Notes under the pieces: model-generated | Database searches by the model: none | What the model was told of the DNA's origin: nothing | Seen by the model: only the letters and a program-made list of their open reading frames with translations | Part shown: piece by piece, positions 1-11,965 of the stretch | Numbering within the stretch: the stretch's first letter is position 1 | Layout of the letters: each line of letters opens with the position of its first letter | Assembly (NCBI GenBank): GCA_030248215.1 | Contig: JASANG010002845.1 | Span: 124,001-188,000, forward strand | Source of the DNA: Enoplolaimus lenunculus | Lineage: Eukaryota; Nematoda; Enoplea; Enoplida; Thoracostomopsidae | Length of the DNA: 64,000 nt | Reading direction: 5' to 3' | Position numbers and translations under genes: made by a program

Positions 1-114
1 TGTGGTTTAATACTGAGTTTTGCATTTCCTGCTATCGCTGAGCTATTTCTAAATATCCTATGATCATTATACTGCAGTTGCAGTTGCAGTTGGGGTTGAT
101 GTTGTTGTTGTTGT

Positions 115-148
<34 letters not shown>

Positions 149-1195
149 GCGGTTGTTGCTGTTGTGGATAATGATGTTGCATTTGTAAACTATCGTGTAA
201 ATGAATTGCTTGCACAAATGACAAAGGTCGTTTGGAAGCGTTCAAATCCGCTGCCGCATTTGGCGATACAGATCGTCTGTTGGTTGTATTTGGTATCACT
301 GGAATACGGCCTGGTGTCATACTTCGAACACCTTGATGTGATGATGTCAAAGCACTATTGGAACGGCTACTGGGCTGATCTGTTGTTATTAAGTGATTTG
401 GAGTACCAGCCGGTGTCACTTGCGTTAATGTTGTCGGAATAGTTTTAGGACTTGACGATGGCAAAGCTGCAGCCAATCGAGAGGCTGGTGACAGATTTAC
501 AGTGGTCAAAGGATACATTTGTGAACTTTGAGGGACACCTGACCGAGCCAGAACCCCGGTAGGTGTAACTCGAAGTGGCGAAGAGTTTGACGAATTGACA
601 GACTGTTCAGGGCGCAGCTTAAGTTGAAACGCCATTGAAGACGGTGGTGGTGTATGACCGTTGTTGTTATGTTTCTGATTGACAGCACTAGAAATAACGG
701 TTTCGTTACTTTCATGTGTTCTTGTCGAAAGTTGAGCAACAGAGCTTTCAATATGGCGTCCGCAGCTACCTTGGTCGACACCAAGACTGCCTTTCATAGA
801 CAATCCAGCCGGTGGTTCGTTGGTATTAGACAATGTTATGCAGTGGCTGTTTTGCATTTTATCACTTCCGCTAAGGATAGTGTTAGTTCTGAATCTGGTT
901 TCTATTGGATCATACGTTGATTGAGGTCTGCCTGCCAGTGCAATATCGACACAGTATTCAGTTCCGTCGTTTGAACTACTAGTCGTCATGCTTTGACTCA
1001 TAATATCAGCTGAGTTCAAATTTTGCCGCAATTTTAACGATTGTTGTTGTTGTTGTTGTTGTTGTTTTTGTTGCACGTGGTACTGTGGTTTCTGCAGTTG
1101 TTGTTGCGGTTGGTGTTGTTGTGGAAGTTGTGGTTGTTGTTGTTGTTGTTGCTGGTGTTGTTGTTGCGGTTGTCGCTGTTGTTGTTGTTGTTGTG

Positions 1196-1267
<72 letters not shown>

Positions 1268-4200
1268 GCTGATGTTGGTATCGCTGTTTTTGCTTCATTT
1301 TCAACTGTTGAATGACGTCTGCATTAACCTGAGGCCCAGCATGATGTTTTGCTTTCCACGCTGAACCATCGTCACTGTAATCATTAGTTGCAGGTCTGCT
1401 GTCAACTTCGCGAACCGCTGTGCCAACAACGGAACCATTTCGCAGATGTGTTTTGGCCATCTGAACGCTATCTCGGTCATCACCAACAAATTCAATAAAT
1501 CTTGGCGAATTGCTTTGGCTACCACCCGCTGATATTTCGCTGTTTTTTAGTAAACTTCCATGAGTTCGATTGGCGCTCGCAATATTGGCTTGAAGTGGAC
1601 TCAAATTACGTCCAACCAGGCTGGATTGCTTTTGAAAACTCACTACTGTTGGAGCGCGTGGGCTTTCTGGTTCAACAATTGGACGACTTGATTCTATGTC
1701 AGAGTTCGACACAACAGCCGCATTACTCATTCCAATATCTTCGCTAACTGGTGCTAATTTCACCATTGGGACGCGCATGTTGCTGCCCCAACCTGGTGTT
1801 AACTCACGTCCTGTTGTCACAGGGTGGCTTGTAGTTGAGATTGCCGATCGTGGATCAGTAATTGTTTGGCAACCGCGGACTCTATCAGAATATTGTTGCA
1901 TTCCAATTCGGTATGTTGTATTGCTGTTCTGCCCTCCAACTCTGCCTGGCTCGTTTGGTGTCACCGATGCCAGTCCCGTATATCGTGCGAGTTGTTTTGG
2001 GGCCTGTTCAAGCACTGAATGATATAACGTCGGCGGTGAAGATGGATCAGGCTGCCGCGCAGTCACTATACCAGTTGTAGTACTACTACTTGTTGGAGTT
2101 GAATCACATGCATTCGCTAGCGAAGAGTCAATCGTTGTGTTTGTATTTATGGGATATACCTTGTCGTTAGTTAAACAGTTTATACTCTGGTCGTGATGGC
2201 GTTCAACACCAAACTCAGTTATCAATGCAGAGCGGACTGTAGGGCATGGGACAGCAGTTACACCTGCGGAATGAGATTGGTACACAGAAACTTCAACGCC
2301 GTTTCGAGGGCTCGCGTTAAATTGGTGGTAACCATGGTGCTCGCTCGCTGATGTAACAGCCCGAGATTGATCTGTGTACCTTGAGTCAACGACTGGGCCA
2401 GCAGCAGTGTTTTGATGATGCGAATTTGAAAGATCGTTGAACTGAAAAGAAAGTTTACTTGATATCTATTTGCACCAGTTGGTACGTAACCGTCCTAATT
2501 TCTAAATGTTGTCAGGCTCGTAGCCAGCTCGGCACGCTGAAGGGGAGGGCCAAAAACGATATCAGAAACGCCATGCTGATAATTGGATGAGATGTAATAA
2601 GCGGAGCAAAAAATTTCTAGGGAAGCTGATATCCTTAGCCTTCTTCCTGCAAGGAGGCTGAGTATTGTTTAGGCCATTTTAAATAAAAGCTGGAACAGAA
2701 ACACATTTGGCTGCCGTGCAAAGCAATTGACGTTTTGGACGTCTCAGTGGGTCCGTAGCCAAGAAAGGGGTCAGCTTCCCCTGGAAATAATTTGCCCCCA
2801 CCTCCTAGAAGAATTTCCACCTTGTTTGAAAGTCACTGAAAGCCTTTAAATGCCCCTCCTGAAAATTTTTAGCTCCCCTAGCAATGTGAGCTGGCTGGGC
2901 CTGCGTCTCAGTTGGCCGTTGGAACAAATCGGTGTTCAGCGATCATGCAATTTCTCAACAAGCTTCGGAGCGATTAAAGTAACGAAAGTTTTACAGGTTT
3001 TAATTTATAGTTCTACATCTAAACATTTAGTTTGCAAAATAGTACCCTCTTATGAGATTAGACAATCGTATTTATAACGGTATATACTGATTTCATACGC
3101 TAAAGTCATCGAAAACCCTTGTATGCTCTCCTAAAAATGTTCAGCGGCCTTAAGCAATATGAGCTGACTACGCACCTGTATGCAGCATAAAGTTTCGTAG
3201 CAAATTGTGGCTGTTCTGTTTATGACAGGTTTGAATTTGCCTCACATTTTTAAATATAGCCAATTCGCACGTAACATGCATGCATGTGATCACTTGCGTG
3301 CAAGTTGATATATAAAACGTGGTATCACGCCTATTCGTCGCCCGACAGCTCGTCGTCCGGCAACTTGTAATCCGAAATTTCATTAACTCGACAATTGGTC
3401 GCCTATTATTATGCAACCGCTGAAACTTAGGCTTAGGATTATGCTTAGATTTATTAACATGCGTTAGGACACTGTTGGGCGACAAGTTGTTAGGTGAAGA
3501 ATTATCGTAGATTCGTACAACATATTGAGAAACAAAATACAGTGTTTTAAAAATACAATACTTAATTTTATGAGTACCTCGCCGCAAAGTCTTTTGCCAG
3601 CCATGTCATTTGGGACCGCGTGTTCAGCAACATTGCCGATAAAGTTATTTTCTTGTCTAATTTCTCCGATGCTTGTGTAAACCATTTGAGGGACGGAGTT
3701 TGGTGTTTGTCTTGAGCTTACAACGTCAGTTTTGAGATCATTGCCGTAATTTTCAACAAGCAAACCACGGTCTGTCGCTTTACTTTCGTGGGAAGAATTA
3801 CTCAACAGATTTAATGGAATGTTTTCGTTTGCCACAGGTAGTTGTATATGCTGTTTGCTGTTGTCAGTAGTTGGAACTCTTGGCACAGTAAGCGTTGCTA
3901 CCGTAACGCATTGTTGCTGTTTACCCAAATATTTTGTCAACCTAAAATTTCAGTACGGTCGTACTTGTTGAGTGGACCCAGAAACGTTTTAATTAACATG
4001 TTTTCAGACTGAAAATGCACGAACCTAAAAGTGATACTTTATCGTTTACAGCGATTATTGTCGATCGACTCGAACCATTTTCTGAGATTATATTTGACGA
4101 AAATATTTTTTGGTTAGAAGAATTATGGGAACCCAATTAAACTCCCTTTGAATCCGCCCATACTTAAAAAGTAAAGAGATCGTATTGGCCTGTTATAAAT

Positions 4201-7200
4201 TTATCAGCTCATGAACGCGTTTAAATTAGGTTATTTCATTGACCACGCCTTCTGTTCGAAACGAACCCTCAACTCTGGCCACGTCTGTGAATGTAAGTAT
4301 TAATAGTTGTATCATCATTAATAATTAATCCTAAATTAAAATAATTTGATGAACAGTAAATTCTTTGCAGGCACATTCTGTGTTGTAAGGTTAAGATTCC
4401 TAAACTGTACTAGCCGTAATACAAATATTAAAATATTTTAAATTAATTTAAATGGCGTCATTAATTGAAGGGCTCATGCAATGATTAGGGGCGGAACGAT
4501 TGTCTGCGGGACTGGAAAAGAGTATAAGCTTAAACTTTAGGCTAATTTATTGCTAGGCATAGGGTTAGGTATTACCTCATACTTACGCTTAGGCTTAGAC
4601 CTAGGAATATGCATATACTACTGTTCTGCCCATGTTCAATACATTTGACGAAAGAAATTAACCATTAGCCATTCAACCTTACTTCGGATACTGTGGTCCA
4701 CACAAAGTGCCACAAACATTGCGACAGCAACCGATGTTGAACGGATTGTAGCCGCTTCGAAATTTTCCTGTCACCTGCAAGAAAAATAGAAAACTGATCA
4801 ATACTTAGTATTTTGATTAATATAACAAGTCGATGAGAGCTTTGTATCGAGCGTACAACTTGGTTTTTGATAGGCTTAAAACCCAACAAATTCGTTAATT
4901 ATTTGGGCCCATGTATAGAACGGGCCGGAACAGTAGTATAAGCATGTTCCTAAGCCTTAGCCTATGCCTAAGCCTAAGCGTATGAATTAACCTATTCCTA
5001 AGCCTAAGCAAAAAAATTAGTCTAAAGCTTAAACTGACTCTATTATAGCCCCTCCGAAAAACGATCCGGCACTGTTCTACACATGGGTCATTATTTGTAA
5101 TATCCTGATCGTCATTTAAAATCATGACAAGAGTGCGGTACTCATGTTTTTGTTTATTTAATTTAGACGTCACATTTTGTAAGGATTCGCCAACAGTTTT
5201 TGAAGGTCTGCGCCCTAAATAGGTACAACAACGGTAAAACACTGCCGTTTGTATTTTTAATAGCACCAACGTCTCCACCAAATGGTTGGAGTGCGTCACC
5301 AGCCATACTCACACCGACTCGGTATTAGCATCAATTACGGGGTGCAGTGTTTCTTGCTGTTTTAGTGTTTTACATTAATATTTTATAAGCATTAAGTTTA
5401 TTTTTCTTTTTTCAACCAATTACAAACTTAAATTTCAAAAATTTAAAGACGAAATAAAAAATATTAATAAACATATATAATCCGCCGCTGGAATTTTGAC
5501 AAATATTTTCAAATTGGCATTGTCTAGCTTGAGTCTAAGTTAAAGTAACAAAGCCAGTATTTATCTCGCAATGCTAGGCGGTGTGATAAAACGTTTTCAA
5601 TATGGGCTATACGCATGCAAGTAGTTCATTACGACTTACAAGTTGGGTTGAAAGTTTTTGGCCGATGCTGGCAATAAAAACCAAATTCTATACCAACAGT
5701 TGCATTTCGTACCTGTTCGTTCGTCGTTCTTCCGCGCGATACTAGCGTTACATGAAATCCGGTAAGTGCAAAAATTGGCACAAACAACAAGCCACAAATT
5801 GACATCACTGACATTGAGACAATATTCGTTCGTGTCAGCAACGGATCCCTGAAACAAATTAAAATAATAAAATACAAACAAGTCGATTGAAATCTGCGTC
5901 CAGTCACGCCAAAGCGAAAACTCTTATGGTTTTATCTGTGTCGTGAAGACATGTGTTCGTTGAGTAATTGTTTTATTTGAAAAATCAAATACGTTAGGAC
6001 GTTATTTGAAAATTTATTTCGGTCACATGTGGTGTGTTTTTTGCGATGTCGCATAGGCCGCTTGTAAACAAGGCTCTTAGATCAGGAACAGCGACCGCAC
6101 GCCGATTTTTTATCTTTATTGGCAGCCCTGTTTAATACTAACTAGCGATACGTGCTGTACGCATCTGAAAATACAGTTTCTTAAACGATATACAACCAAA
6201 GCAACTTTCAATTAAATATTGCGTACACCATGTCACAAGTTTTCAGTACCGGAGTAGACTAGAGGAGTGGAGACTCCCCCAAGTATGGGGAGTGGCTGCA
6301 CTGGCCCTGCAATTTTCACATATCTGTGATGTATTTACTGGTCGTTCGCAATTTCTTGCCAGAGTACATGACAGAATAAACAAGTGCAAAAACTGAGTTC
6401 CATAAAAGCCAAACTTACTTGTGCGTGAGCGTGTATGCAAGGCAAAGTCCAAACACAGATATCATATGCAAAGTGAGCGATATAAGGAAGAAAAAGAAAT
6501 AGCGATAATTGCGATGGCCGATGCAGTTGTTTACCCATGGACAGTGATGATCAAACGTCTGCAATAACAATGCTTACTATATTTATGGTAATTGTGCAAT
6601 ATGAACGTACAGGGCAAGGGGATGAACAAGCATAAGCCTGCAATAATGTTTCTGTCAGGGCGTAACCGGATATTCGTTTGTGATTTGGGTAAAAATCTGT
6701 GTCCGTTTCCGTGTCTGTTATAGAAATACTGGAAATTCGGTTAGTTTTACGCCCAAAATTAGTTAAAAACAACGTATATACATCTCACAGTTTTTATTTA
6801 CACAGATATTCTGCAATAGTTTGAAACGAAACAACAATTACGAAAATCGTTCAAAATCTTAAAAACTTCGGTGCATCAGCCGTTATTGTTTTCATATTTT
6901 AGGAAGCCCGGCGAATATTTGCACGCCTCAATTTTATTGGCAGAACAATAAAGCATCTTTGAAGCTTTTATACTTCAATATTCATTTTCAGTTTTCATTT
7001 ATTTTGATCACTAAATTTTAATACTTCAATGCATCCATCGCAAACTGAACAATGTGAGCATCGTGGAGGTCGGTAAAAATGACACGTGACACACCATTTC
7101 ATCCGGACCGTAATACCGTTAATTTCGACATTTTTGTATAATGGCGCACGTATATCGTCCATATCTTCAGCATCGGTTGCTGAAAATGTAATAAAAGCTT

Positions 7201-8748
7201 AACTTAAATATAATAAAGTAAAACAACAGGCCTGTAACCAGATCACCGTGATAGGTGAGCGGCTAAACATTTTTCAGGGGTCTTACAAAAGTTGTCGATG
7301 ACTTTACAAGCAAAAGTGAAAATTTTATGAGGGGGGCAAAATCTTTCACAAGGACTGAGCCCCACTTGGCTACGGGCCCGTAAAACAATCTGCAATTTTG
7401 AGCTGGCAACACTTGAGTATTGACAGACGCCTTGATTTGATTGCAAAAATTAGCAAAATTTAGCAAAAATACTGTTATAAGCAACAGATTATTATTTGAC
7501 TCACCTGAAGGTATCACGCCTGGATTCATTATTGTAGCCAATAAAAAATTGGATATTACGAATATTGTAAGTAGACTTTCGAAAATCACGACGCCAACGG
7601 TATAGTCGTATATCAGAGATGGCATCCTATAACATATATATTATCTATAATGCCACGCTGTACTCGTGAGATTGTAGGACCGCGCCCGTAGCCAAGACGG
7701 GGCTAGGGTGGCTCAGCTACCCCCGGTTGGAAAAATTTGAGCACCCTAGAAAATTTGGAACCTTGCTTGCATGTCAACGCAAAACTTGTATATGCCCAAC
7801 GTGAAAACTTTTTAGCGTCCCCCTAGTAAGGTGAGCTGGCTACCGGCCTGTGTAGTGTATATTTTAGTACTTTCTGTAAGAAGCAGTTCCTTACCATTGC
7901 TATCTTCAAGAATTGTACAATTTATCTGATTTAATACTGTGATAATAAGCAATTATCATTATAACGCGGGTTACAAAAAGGCATAAAAATTACTCGTGTT
8001 CACAGACCTTCAATTATTACGAAGCGGGCGTAAAATGAGGTTAATACTGGTGAACACAGCCCATGTAACTTTAAGGAGCGTCCAGTTTTCTGTAACATTA
8101 AACTTTTGTTTTTGTTTTTAGGTTGACATTTGGAAATACTTTAAGGTTAATGTTGCGTTTCAAAAATTAACATTAGCGTTCAGTATTGTGATAGGTAGAG
8201 TTTAATAGCATATTTATATGTTTACCTTAAATTGGTTTTCAATTGCCATAATTGTCAATCAACGCCTGTAAGATTTATGTAGCATTACGTCAGGCTGGCG
8301 GCTAAGTGAAAATACCGTAACCAGAATTCAGGTACCAATTTTTGGTCGCGACCGGAGGCCCATGTATAGAACAGGGCCGGTTCGTTTTCCGGAGGGGCAA
8401 TAACAGAGTCAGTTTAAGCTTTAGACTAATTTTTTTGCTTAGGCTTAGGCTTAGGAATATGCTCATCCATACGCTTAGACTTAGGCTTAGGCTTAGGAAT
8501 ATGCTTATACTACTGTTCCGACCCTGTTCTATACATGGGCCCGACCGAAGGTCAACCAAAATTAAATAATTTGTTGACGTTGGATTTGCTTTTTGTCGAA
8601 AATGTGTTTTTAAGCCTGATTTTTGAGAAACCTCAACGGTAGAAACAGTTATATAATAAACTTACAAAAAATAATAAAATATTGCTGTTGTCGCAAGTAA
8701 CAACAACCAAGCGAACATAGCTGGCAAGACTCGAGTAATAGACACCAT
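1..8748 (-). CDS. Palmitoyltransferase of the ZDHHC5/8 type, 3' end outside the window
   Basis: Transfers palmitate to cysteines of membrane-associated proteins. I joined exons at 8748-8666, 7626-7505, 7179-7025, 6558-6419, 5848-5713, 4774-4683, 3941-3578 and 2441-<1; every junction has GT/AG and the phases agree. The product exceeds 1,177 residues. Membrane segments flank NPGVIPS (exon 2). Residues 97-120 hold the zinc-binding [19 protein letters not shown] stretch. [17 protein letters not shown] starts at residue 122, with catalytic Cys126. [14 protein letters not shown] is the next membrane segment, followed by GRTTNEQ (TTxE motif) near 205-212 and [13 protein letters not shown]. These match human ZDHHC5/8 closely. 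The long tail (365 onward) is Ser/Thr/Gln-rich and keeps RYTGL near residue 517, as in ZDHHC5/8 tails. Met at 8748 gives [14 protein letters not shown], about ten residues shorter than the human N-terminus. A TTTTAATCAG acceptor lies just upstream of it, so an untranslated exon, a short extra exon or trans-splicing is possible. Confidence 0.93.
76..175 (-). repeat. Second polyglutamine tract in the ZDHHC tail exon
   Basis: Another CAA-rich run, with Gln blocks separated by single Pro, Arg and His and followed by a QLQLQLQ stretch. The frame continues open to base 1 of the window. Confidence 0.85.
1041..1275 (-). repeat. Long polyglutamine tract in the ZDHHC tail exon
   Basis: About 79 codons, mostly Gln, encoded almost entirely by CAA (read as TTG on the + strand) and broken by His, Pro, Leu and Arg. 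The longest uninterrupted run is about 18-19 Gln near 1214-1270. The surrounding frame stays open on both sides. Confidence 0.9.
2748..2903. mobile_element. hAT-like MITE, 'GTAGCCAAG' family (family I), copy 1
   Basis: Flanked by an exact 8-bp duplication CGTCTCAG (2740-2747 and 2904-2911). Ends read TGGGTCCGTAGCCAAG and GAGCTGGCTGGGCCTG. Related copies lie at 7227-7380, 7681-7850 and 16545-16712. No coding capacity. The 8-bp duplication is the hAT signature. Confidence 0.8.
3333..3491. mobile_element. MITE with TCGCCCGACA ends (family N), copy 1
   Basis: Starts ATTCGTCGCCCGACA and ends TTGGGCGACAAGTTGTT, an imperfect inverted repeat. A TTAGGCTTAGG telomere-like core lies at 3428-3439. A second copy in the opposite orientation is at 15580-15760, sharing the GATTACAAGTTGTCGGGCG segment. 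Confidence 0.6.
4470..4648. mobile_element. Degenerate telomere-repeat MITE (family A-like)
   Basis: Lies in ZDHHC intron 6. It has the same internal order as family A: a GGGGCGGAACGATT start, TAAGCTTAAACTTTAGGCTAAT, then CGCTTAGGCTTAGACCTAGG and a CTACTGTTCTGCCC end. Termini are decayed. Confidence 0.55.
4906..5089. mobile_element. hAT-like MITE with telomere-like core (family A), copy 1
   Basis: Exact 8-bp duplication ATTATTTG (4898-4905 and 5090-5097). Ends are GGCCCATGTATAGAAC and GTTCTACACATGGGTC. The core has two blocks of GCCTAA units. It lies in ZDHHC intron 5. No coding capacity. Confidence 0.88.
6655..7020. mobile_element. Diverged copy of the CAGGGTGTAA hAT MITE (family L), reverse orientation
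   Basis: Several blocks match the reverse complement of 11586-11965, including the GAGGCGTGC / GCACGCCTC block and the GAATATTGAAGTA / TACTTCAATATTC block. It lies in ZDHHC intron 3. Boundaries are approximate. Confidence 0.5.
7227..7380. mobile_element. hAT-like MITE, family I, copy 2
   Basis: Exact 8-bp duplication TAAAACAA (7219-7226 and 7381-7388). Ends are CAGGCCTGTAACC and GGCTACGGGCCCG. It lies in ZDHHC intron 2, 124 bp upstream (in gene sense, downstream) of the exon ending at 7505. Confidence 0.82.
7681..7850. mobile_element. hAT-like MITE, family I, copy 3
   Basis: Ends CGCGCCCGTAGCCAAG and GAGCTGGCTACCGGCCTG. Flanks TGTAGGAC and TGTAGTGT agree at the first five bases only, so the duplication is decayed. 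It lies in ZDHHC intron 1. Confidence 0.65.
8357..8541. mobile_element. hAT-like MITE with telomere-like core (family A), copy 2
   Basis: Ends GGCCCATGTATAGAACAGGG and CCCTGTTCTATACATGGGCC. Flanks CGACCGGA and CGACCGAA form an 8-bp duplication with one mismatch. The core carries two direct blocks, each three TTAGGC-like units followed by AATATGCT. It lies in ZDHHC intron 1. Confidence 0.88.
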
Positions 8749-8952
8749 GATCTGATTAAAATTAAATAGAGAAAACAATTGAAAAATACTACTTTAAATA
8801 ACAGATTACAAGTTTAACTTTTGAGTCTCATTATAATACCAGATATATATAATTTTCATAAGAAGTCCGAATAATACTTTGATGCAAAACCGCTGAAACA
8901 GCAAACAAATAACATAAACAAGGTAAGGCGAAATTACGGCAGCATCCAATTG

Positions 8953-9110
8953 CAGAGGCGGTTACAGGGGCCCACTCAAACTATACTCCTCAATAGGGAT
9001 TAAAAGCGAAATTTTGTCATGAGAGTTAACTACTAAAATTGTATCTGGCGTCTGATTTGTGAGCGTTTTCAGTATTATTCACCGCTAAAATCTTACTGAA
9101 TCCGCCACTG
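8953..9110. mobile_element. hAT-like MITE (CAGNGGCGG ends)
   Basis: Ends CAGAGGCGGTTACAGG and CTGAATCCGCCACTG. Flanks TCCAATTG and TTTAATTG agree at six of eight bases. Upstream of the ZDHHC gene. Confidence 0.6.
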
Positions 9111-9174
9111 TTTAATTGGTTATGGATAGTGACGGGTATAAGCACAGAAAACGTATTTTAACTCCTAGTGTAGG

Positions 9175-9346
9175 CAGTGGCGGATCCAGGATTTCAAAAT
9201 GGGGGGCCAAAATTTCACAGGTAATAAACTAATTTTTTCACCGACACACAAACCACGAACTATTGCCATAAAATTGCTATATAATTTTTGTCGAGATGCT
9301 GTTGGGGAGCCACGGCCGGGGTGGCCCCCCCATGGATCCGCCATTG
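9175..9346. mobile_element. hAT-like MITE (CAGTGGCGGATCC ends)
   Basis: Ends CAGTGGCGGATCCAGG and CATGGATCCGCCATTG. Flanks AGTGTAGG and AGCGTAGG form an 8-bp duplication with one mismatch. CAGTGGCGGATCC-type ends are common in animal hAT elements. Confidence 0.78.
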
Positions 9347-9495
9347 AGCGTAGGCTCTATACTTAGTTGGTGACAGGTCATGTTTACTCAACAATCCATA
9401 CAGTGTTCATATTTGAACTTTAGTTACCCTTCGGATTTGCGCAACCACAAACTAAAAAGAAGATATCAAAACATATTTGTTAGATTTTTGTAAAT

Positions 9496-10768
9496 TTCAT
9501 TGAGCGAAGCGAAACTCCGAGCAAAGCTCGGAGTTTCGCGAAGCGTTTTATGTTTTGTACTTGGGGGTCGAAAGGGGGATGTCCGTCTGTCCGTCTGTCC
9601 GTCAGAAAAGAATCTCAGGAACGGCTGAGCCGATTTTCTTAAACTTTTTTTGTTTGAAAGCCAATTATCCTAGGGTGTTAACCTCGCATTGGGGTTTTAA
9701 AATTTTAAGCCGTTTATTAGCTACAGGCTAATTTGCATAATTAATTAAGCCTAAATTAGGACTTTCCACAATATTTCAGTAATTATTACAGTTAGAAGCA
9801 ATCTAATTTTAGCATGAAAGGGATTTTGGGTGCGATAAAACTCCGTAGACTGTTTACAAACCTCCAAAACTGATAATTGAGTAGTTAGCTAATGGATAAT
9901 TTGCTATTAGCGTAGTTTATAAGCCTAAATTAGGACTTCTTAAAATATTTCACTAATTATTAAGGATAAAAGCAATATAATTGAAGCAATAAAGGGTTTT
10001 TTAGGTGCGAGGAATATGTATAAATTGTTTACAAACATCCTAAACCGATAATTGAATAGTTAGCTAATAGCTAATTTACATATTAGCTTAATTGACAAGA
10101 CAAAACCAGGACTTTTTAAATTATTTCAATAAATATTAGGGTTTACTGAAGGTCTTGGTGCAAGGAATCTGAATAAATTGTTTGCAAACCTCCAAAACCG
10201 ATAATTGAATAGTTAGCTAATAGCTAATTTGCATATTAGTTTAATTGACAAGACAAAATTAGGACTTTTTAAATTATTTCAATAATTATTAGGGTTTACT
10301 GAAGGTTTTTTGGTGCGAGGAATCTAAATAAATTGTTTACAAACGTCTAAAACCGAAAAGCCGATAACTGAGTAGTTAGCTAATAGATAATTTGCATATA
10401 AGTATAATTGATAAGCCTAAATTAGGCGTTTTTACAATTTTTCACTAATTGTTAGGGTTACAAGCAATCTAATTTCAACAATAAAGGGTTTTTAGGTGCG
10501 AGGAATATGAATAAATTGTCTAAAGACCTTTAAAAGCAATTGTCTAATAGTTAGCTAATACATAATTTGCATATTTGCTTAATTGACGAGACAAAATTAG
10601 GACTTTTTAAATTATTCCAATAATTATTAGGGTGGCTGAGGGGTTTTTGGGTGCGAGGAATCCGAGGAAATTGCTTACAAACCTCCAAAACCGATAAATG
10701 AATAGTTAGCTAATAACTAATTTGCACATTACCTTAATTGCTTACGTGTGTTCGAGCTTCGCTCAATA
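9496..10768. mobile_element. Inverted-end element with seven internal tandem units (family H)
   Basis: Outer ends are TTCATTGAGCGAAGC and, inverted, GCTTCGCTCAATAAA. Near the left end is a perfect 13-bp hairpin stem CGAAACTCCGAGC with an AAA loop (9510-9538), then a GTCCGTCT run (9578-9603). From about 9690 to 10745 seven units of about 155-174 bp repeat. Each carries GTTAGCTAATAG-type sequence, a run like TTTGCATATTAG, a CTAAATTAGGAC-like block and a GGTGCGAGGAAT-like block. No frame of useful length; non-autonomous. Confidence 0.75.
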
Positions 10769-11585
10769 AATGTAGTCCCACTACGACTGGTATATTTATA
10801 TTGGTTTTGCACTACATTTGGTAAAATAACCTTTTCCATAAGTGAAATGGAAGTGTACAGCAATGTGATAGTTAAACGAATAGACAAAGACGCCATTGGT
10901 ATCAAAATGGGGATACCCGCGGGGTGCCGGGCGTGTGGCTGTTTATCAATTTCAAACTGACGGGAATCCCAACCGCGACGGATCACTGAACTACACTCTC
11001 TCTAACTGACATCTGTTTGACTGAGTTACCGCATCACACTGTTACTCAAAACGAACTCACTTCTATCGGGGAGGCCGGGACATCCGGATAACCGGGTCTT
11101 TTATATCCGGGTTACACTGTATTACTAAATGTTCAGTTTCACTGACAAAACCTTTAGACCAGACATCTCACAAGCGATAGTGCATGTTTTCTTGTTATAA
11201 CTGGGAAATGAATACTGGAACACAGCGGTACCGAAACGAAATGAATATTGGGGGCACAACGGTATCTGAAATGCTCGAATGTTAACGTATTATTTTGCCA
11301 AAATCACACTGTTTTGCAAAAAAAGCCAGCATTAGGTTTAATCGTTTAGTGCCGCCCCACCTTACAAATTTTCCACCTCAGAAAATTTTTTGCTGATAAA
11401 ATGATGAAATCCATACATTACAATTTTTGCGTTTCATAACATTTGCCTCCCCGCCCAGCCCCCGTCACGAATTCTTTTATCCACCGCTGTACGGGGTGGC
11501 TTCTTCGGCCCTGGACCTCAAATAAGTAGTTAACTTTTGAGTTCTTTAATTAGTTCGTTCCGCAAATAAATTAGTTGCTGGATTG
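10769..11585. other. No recognisable feature
   Basis: Mixed unique sequence with short open frames lacking family resemblance. A GCCGCCCC...CCACCGCTG stretch near 11350-11488 may be an old MITE but its ends do not pair convincingly. Confidence 0.5.
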
Positions 11586-11965
11586 CAGGGTGTAAACAGA
11601 ATGTAAAAATAACGAAAACTATAGTGATCAAAAGTAACAGAAACTGAAACGGAAAACGAATATTGAAGTACAAAAGTTTCAAAAATGATTTATTTTTGCC
11701 AACACAATTGAGGCGTGCATAAAATCACCAGTCTTTCAAAATTTCAAAGAAAAATGACAGATGCATTGAAATTTTCACGAATTTAAGTGAATTCGTAACT
11801 CTTATTTGATTTCGAATAATAGCAGCATATCTGCAACGAAACATTACGAGATATATACGTGATTTATAACTAAATTTTGAACGCAAAATAATTTCTGTTA
11901 TTTCTAGAACGGAAACGGAAACGGACACCGATATTTACCGGAAACGAATATATGGTTACACCCTG
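11586..11965. mobile_element. hAT MITE with CAGGGTGTAA ends (family L)
   Basis: Exact 8-bp duplication CTGGATTG (11578-11585 and 11966-11973). Ends CAGGGTGTAAAC and GGTTACACCCTG are an almost perfect inverted repeat of classic hAT type. Length 380 bp, no coding capacity. Related to 6655-7020 and, at the ends, to 37745-38136. Confidence 0.9.

Larger units (their letters stand above)
2442..3577 (-). other. Intron 7 of the ZDHHC gene, carrying MITEs
   Basis: Donor GAG|GTACTC at 3577 and acceptor TTTTCAG ending at 2442. It holds a hAT-like MITE at 2748-2903, a related fragment near 3124-3180 and a further inverted-repeat element near 3333-3491. No other coding content was seen. Confidence 0.8.

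Noticed and set aside
1041-1364. Plus-strand polyleucine and polyvaline frames
   Set aside because: They are the reverse complement of the polyglutamine tract in the minus-strand ZDHHC exon, whose frame is open for 2.4 kb.
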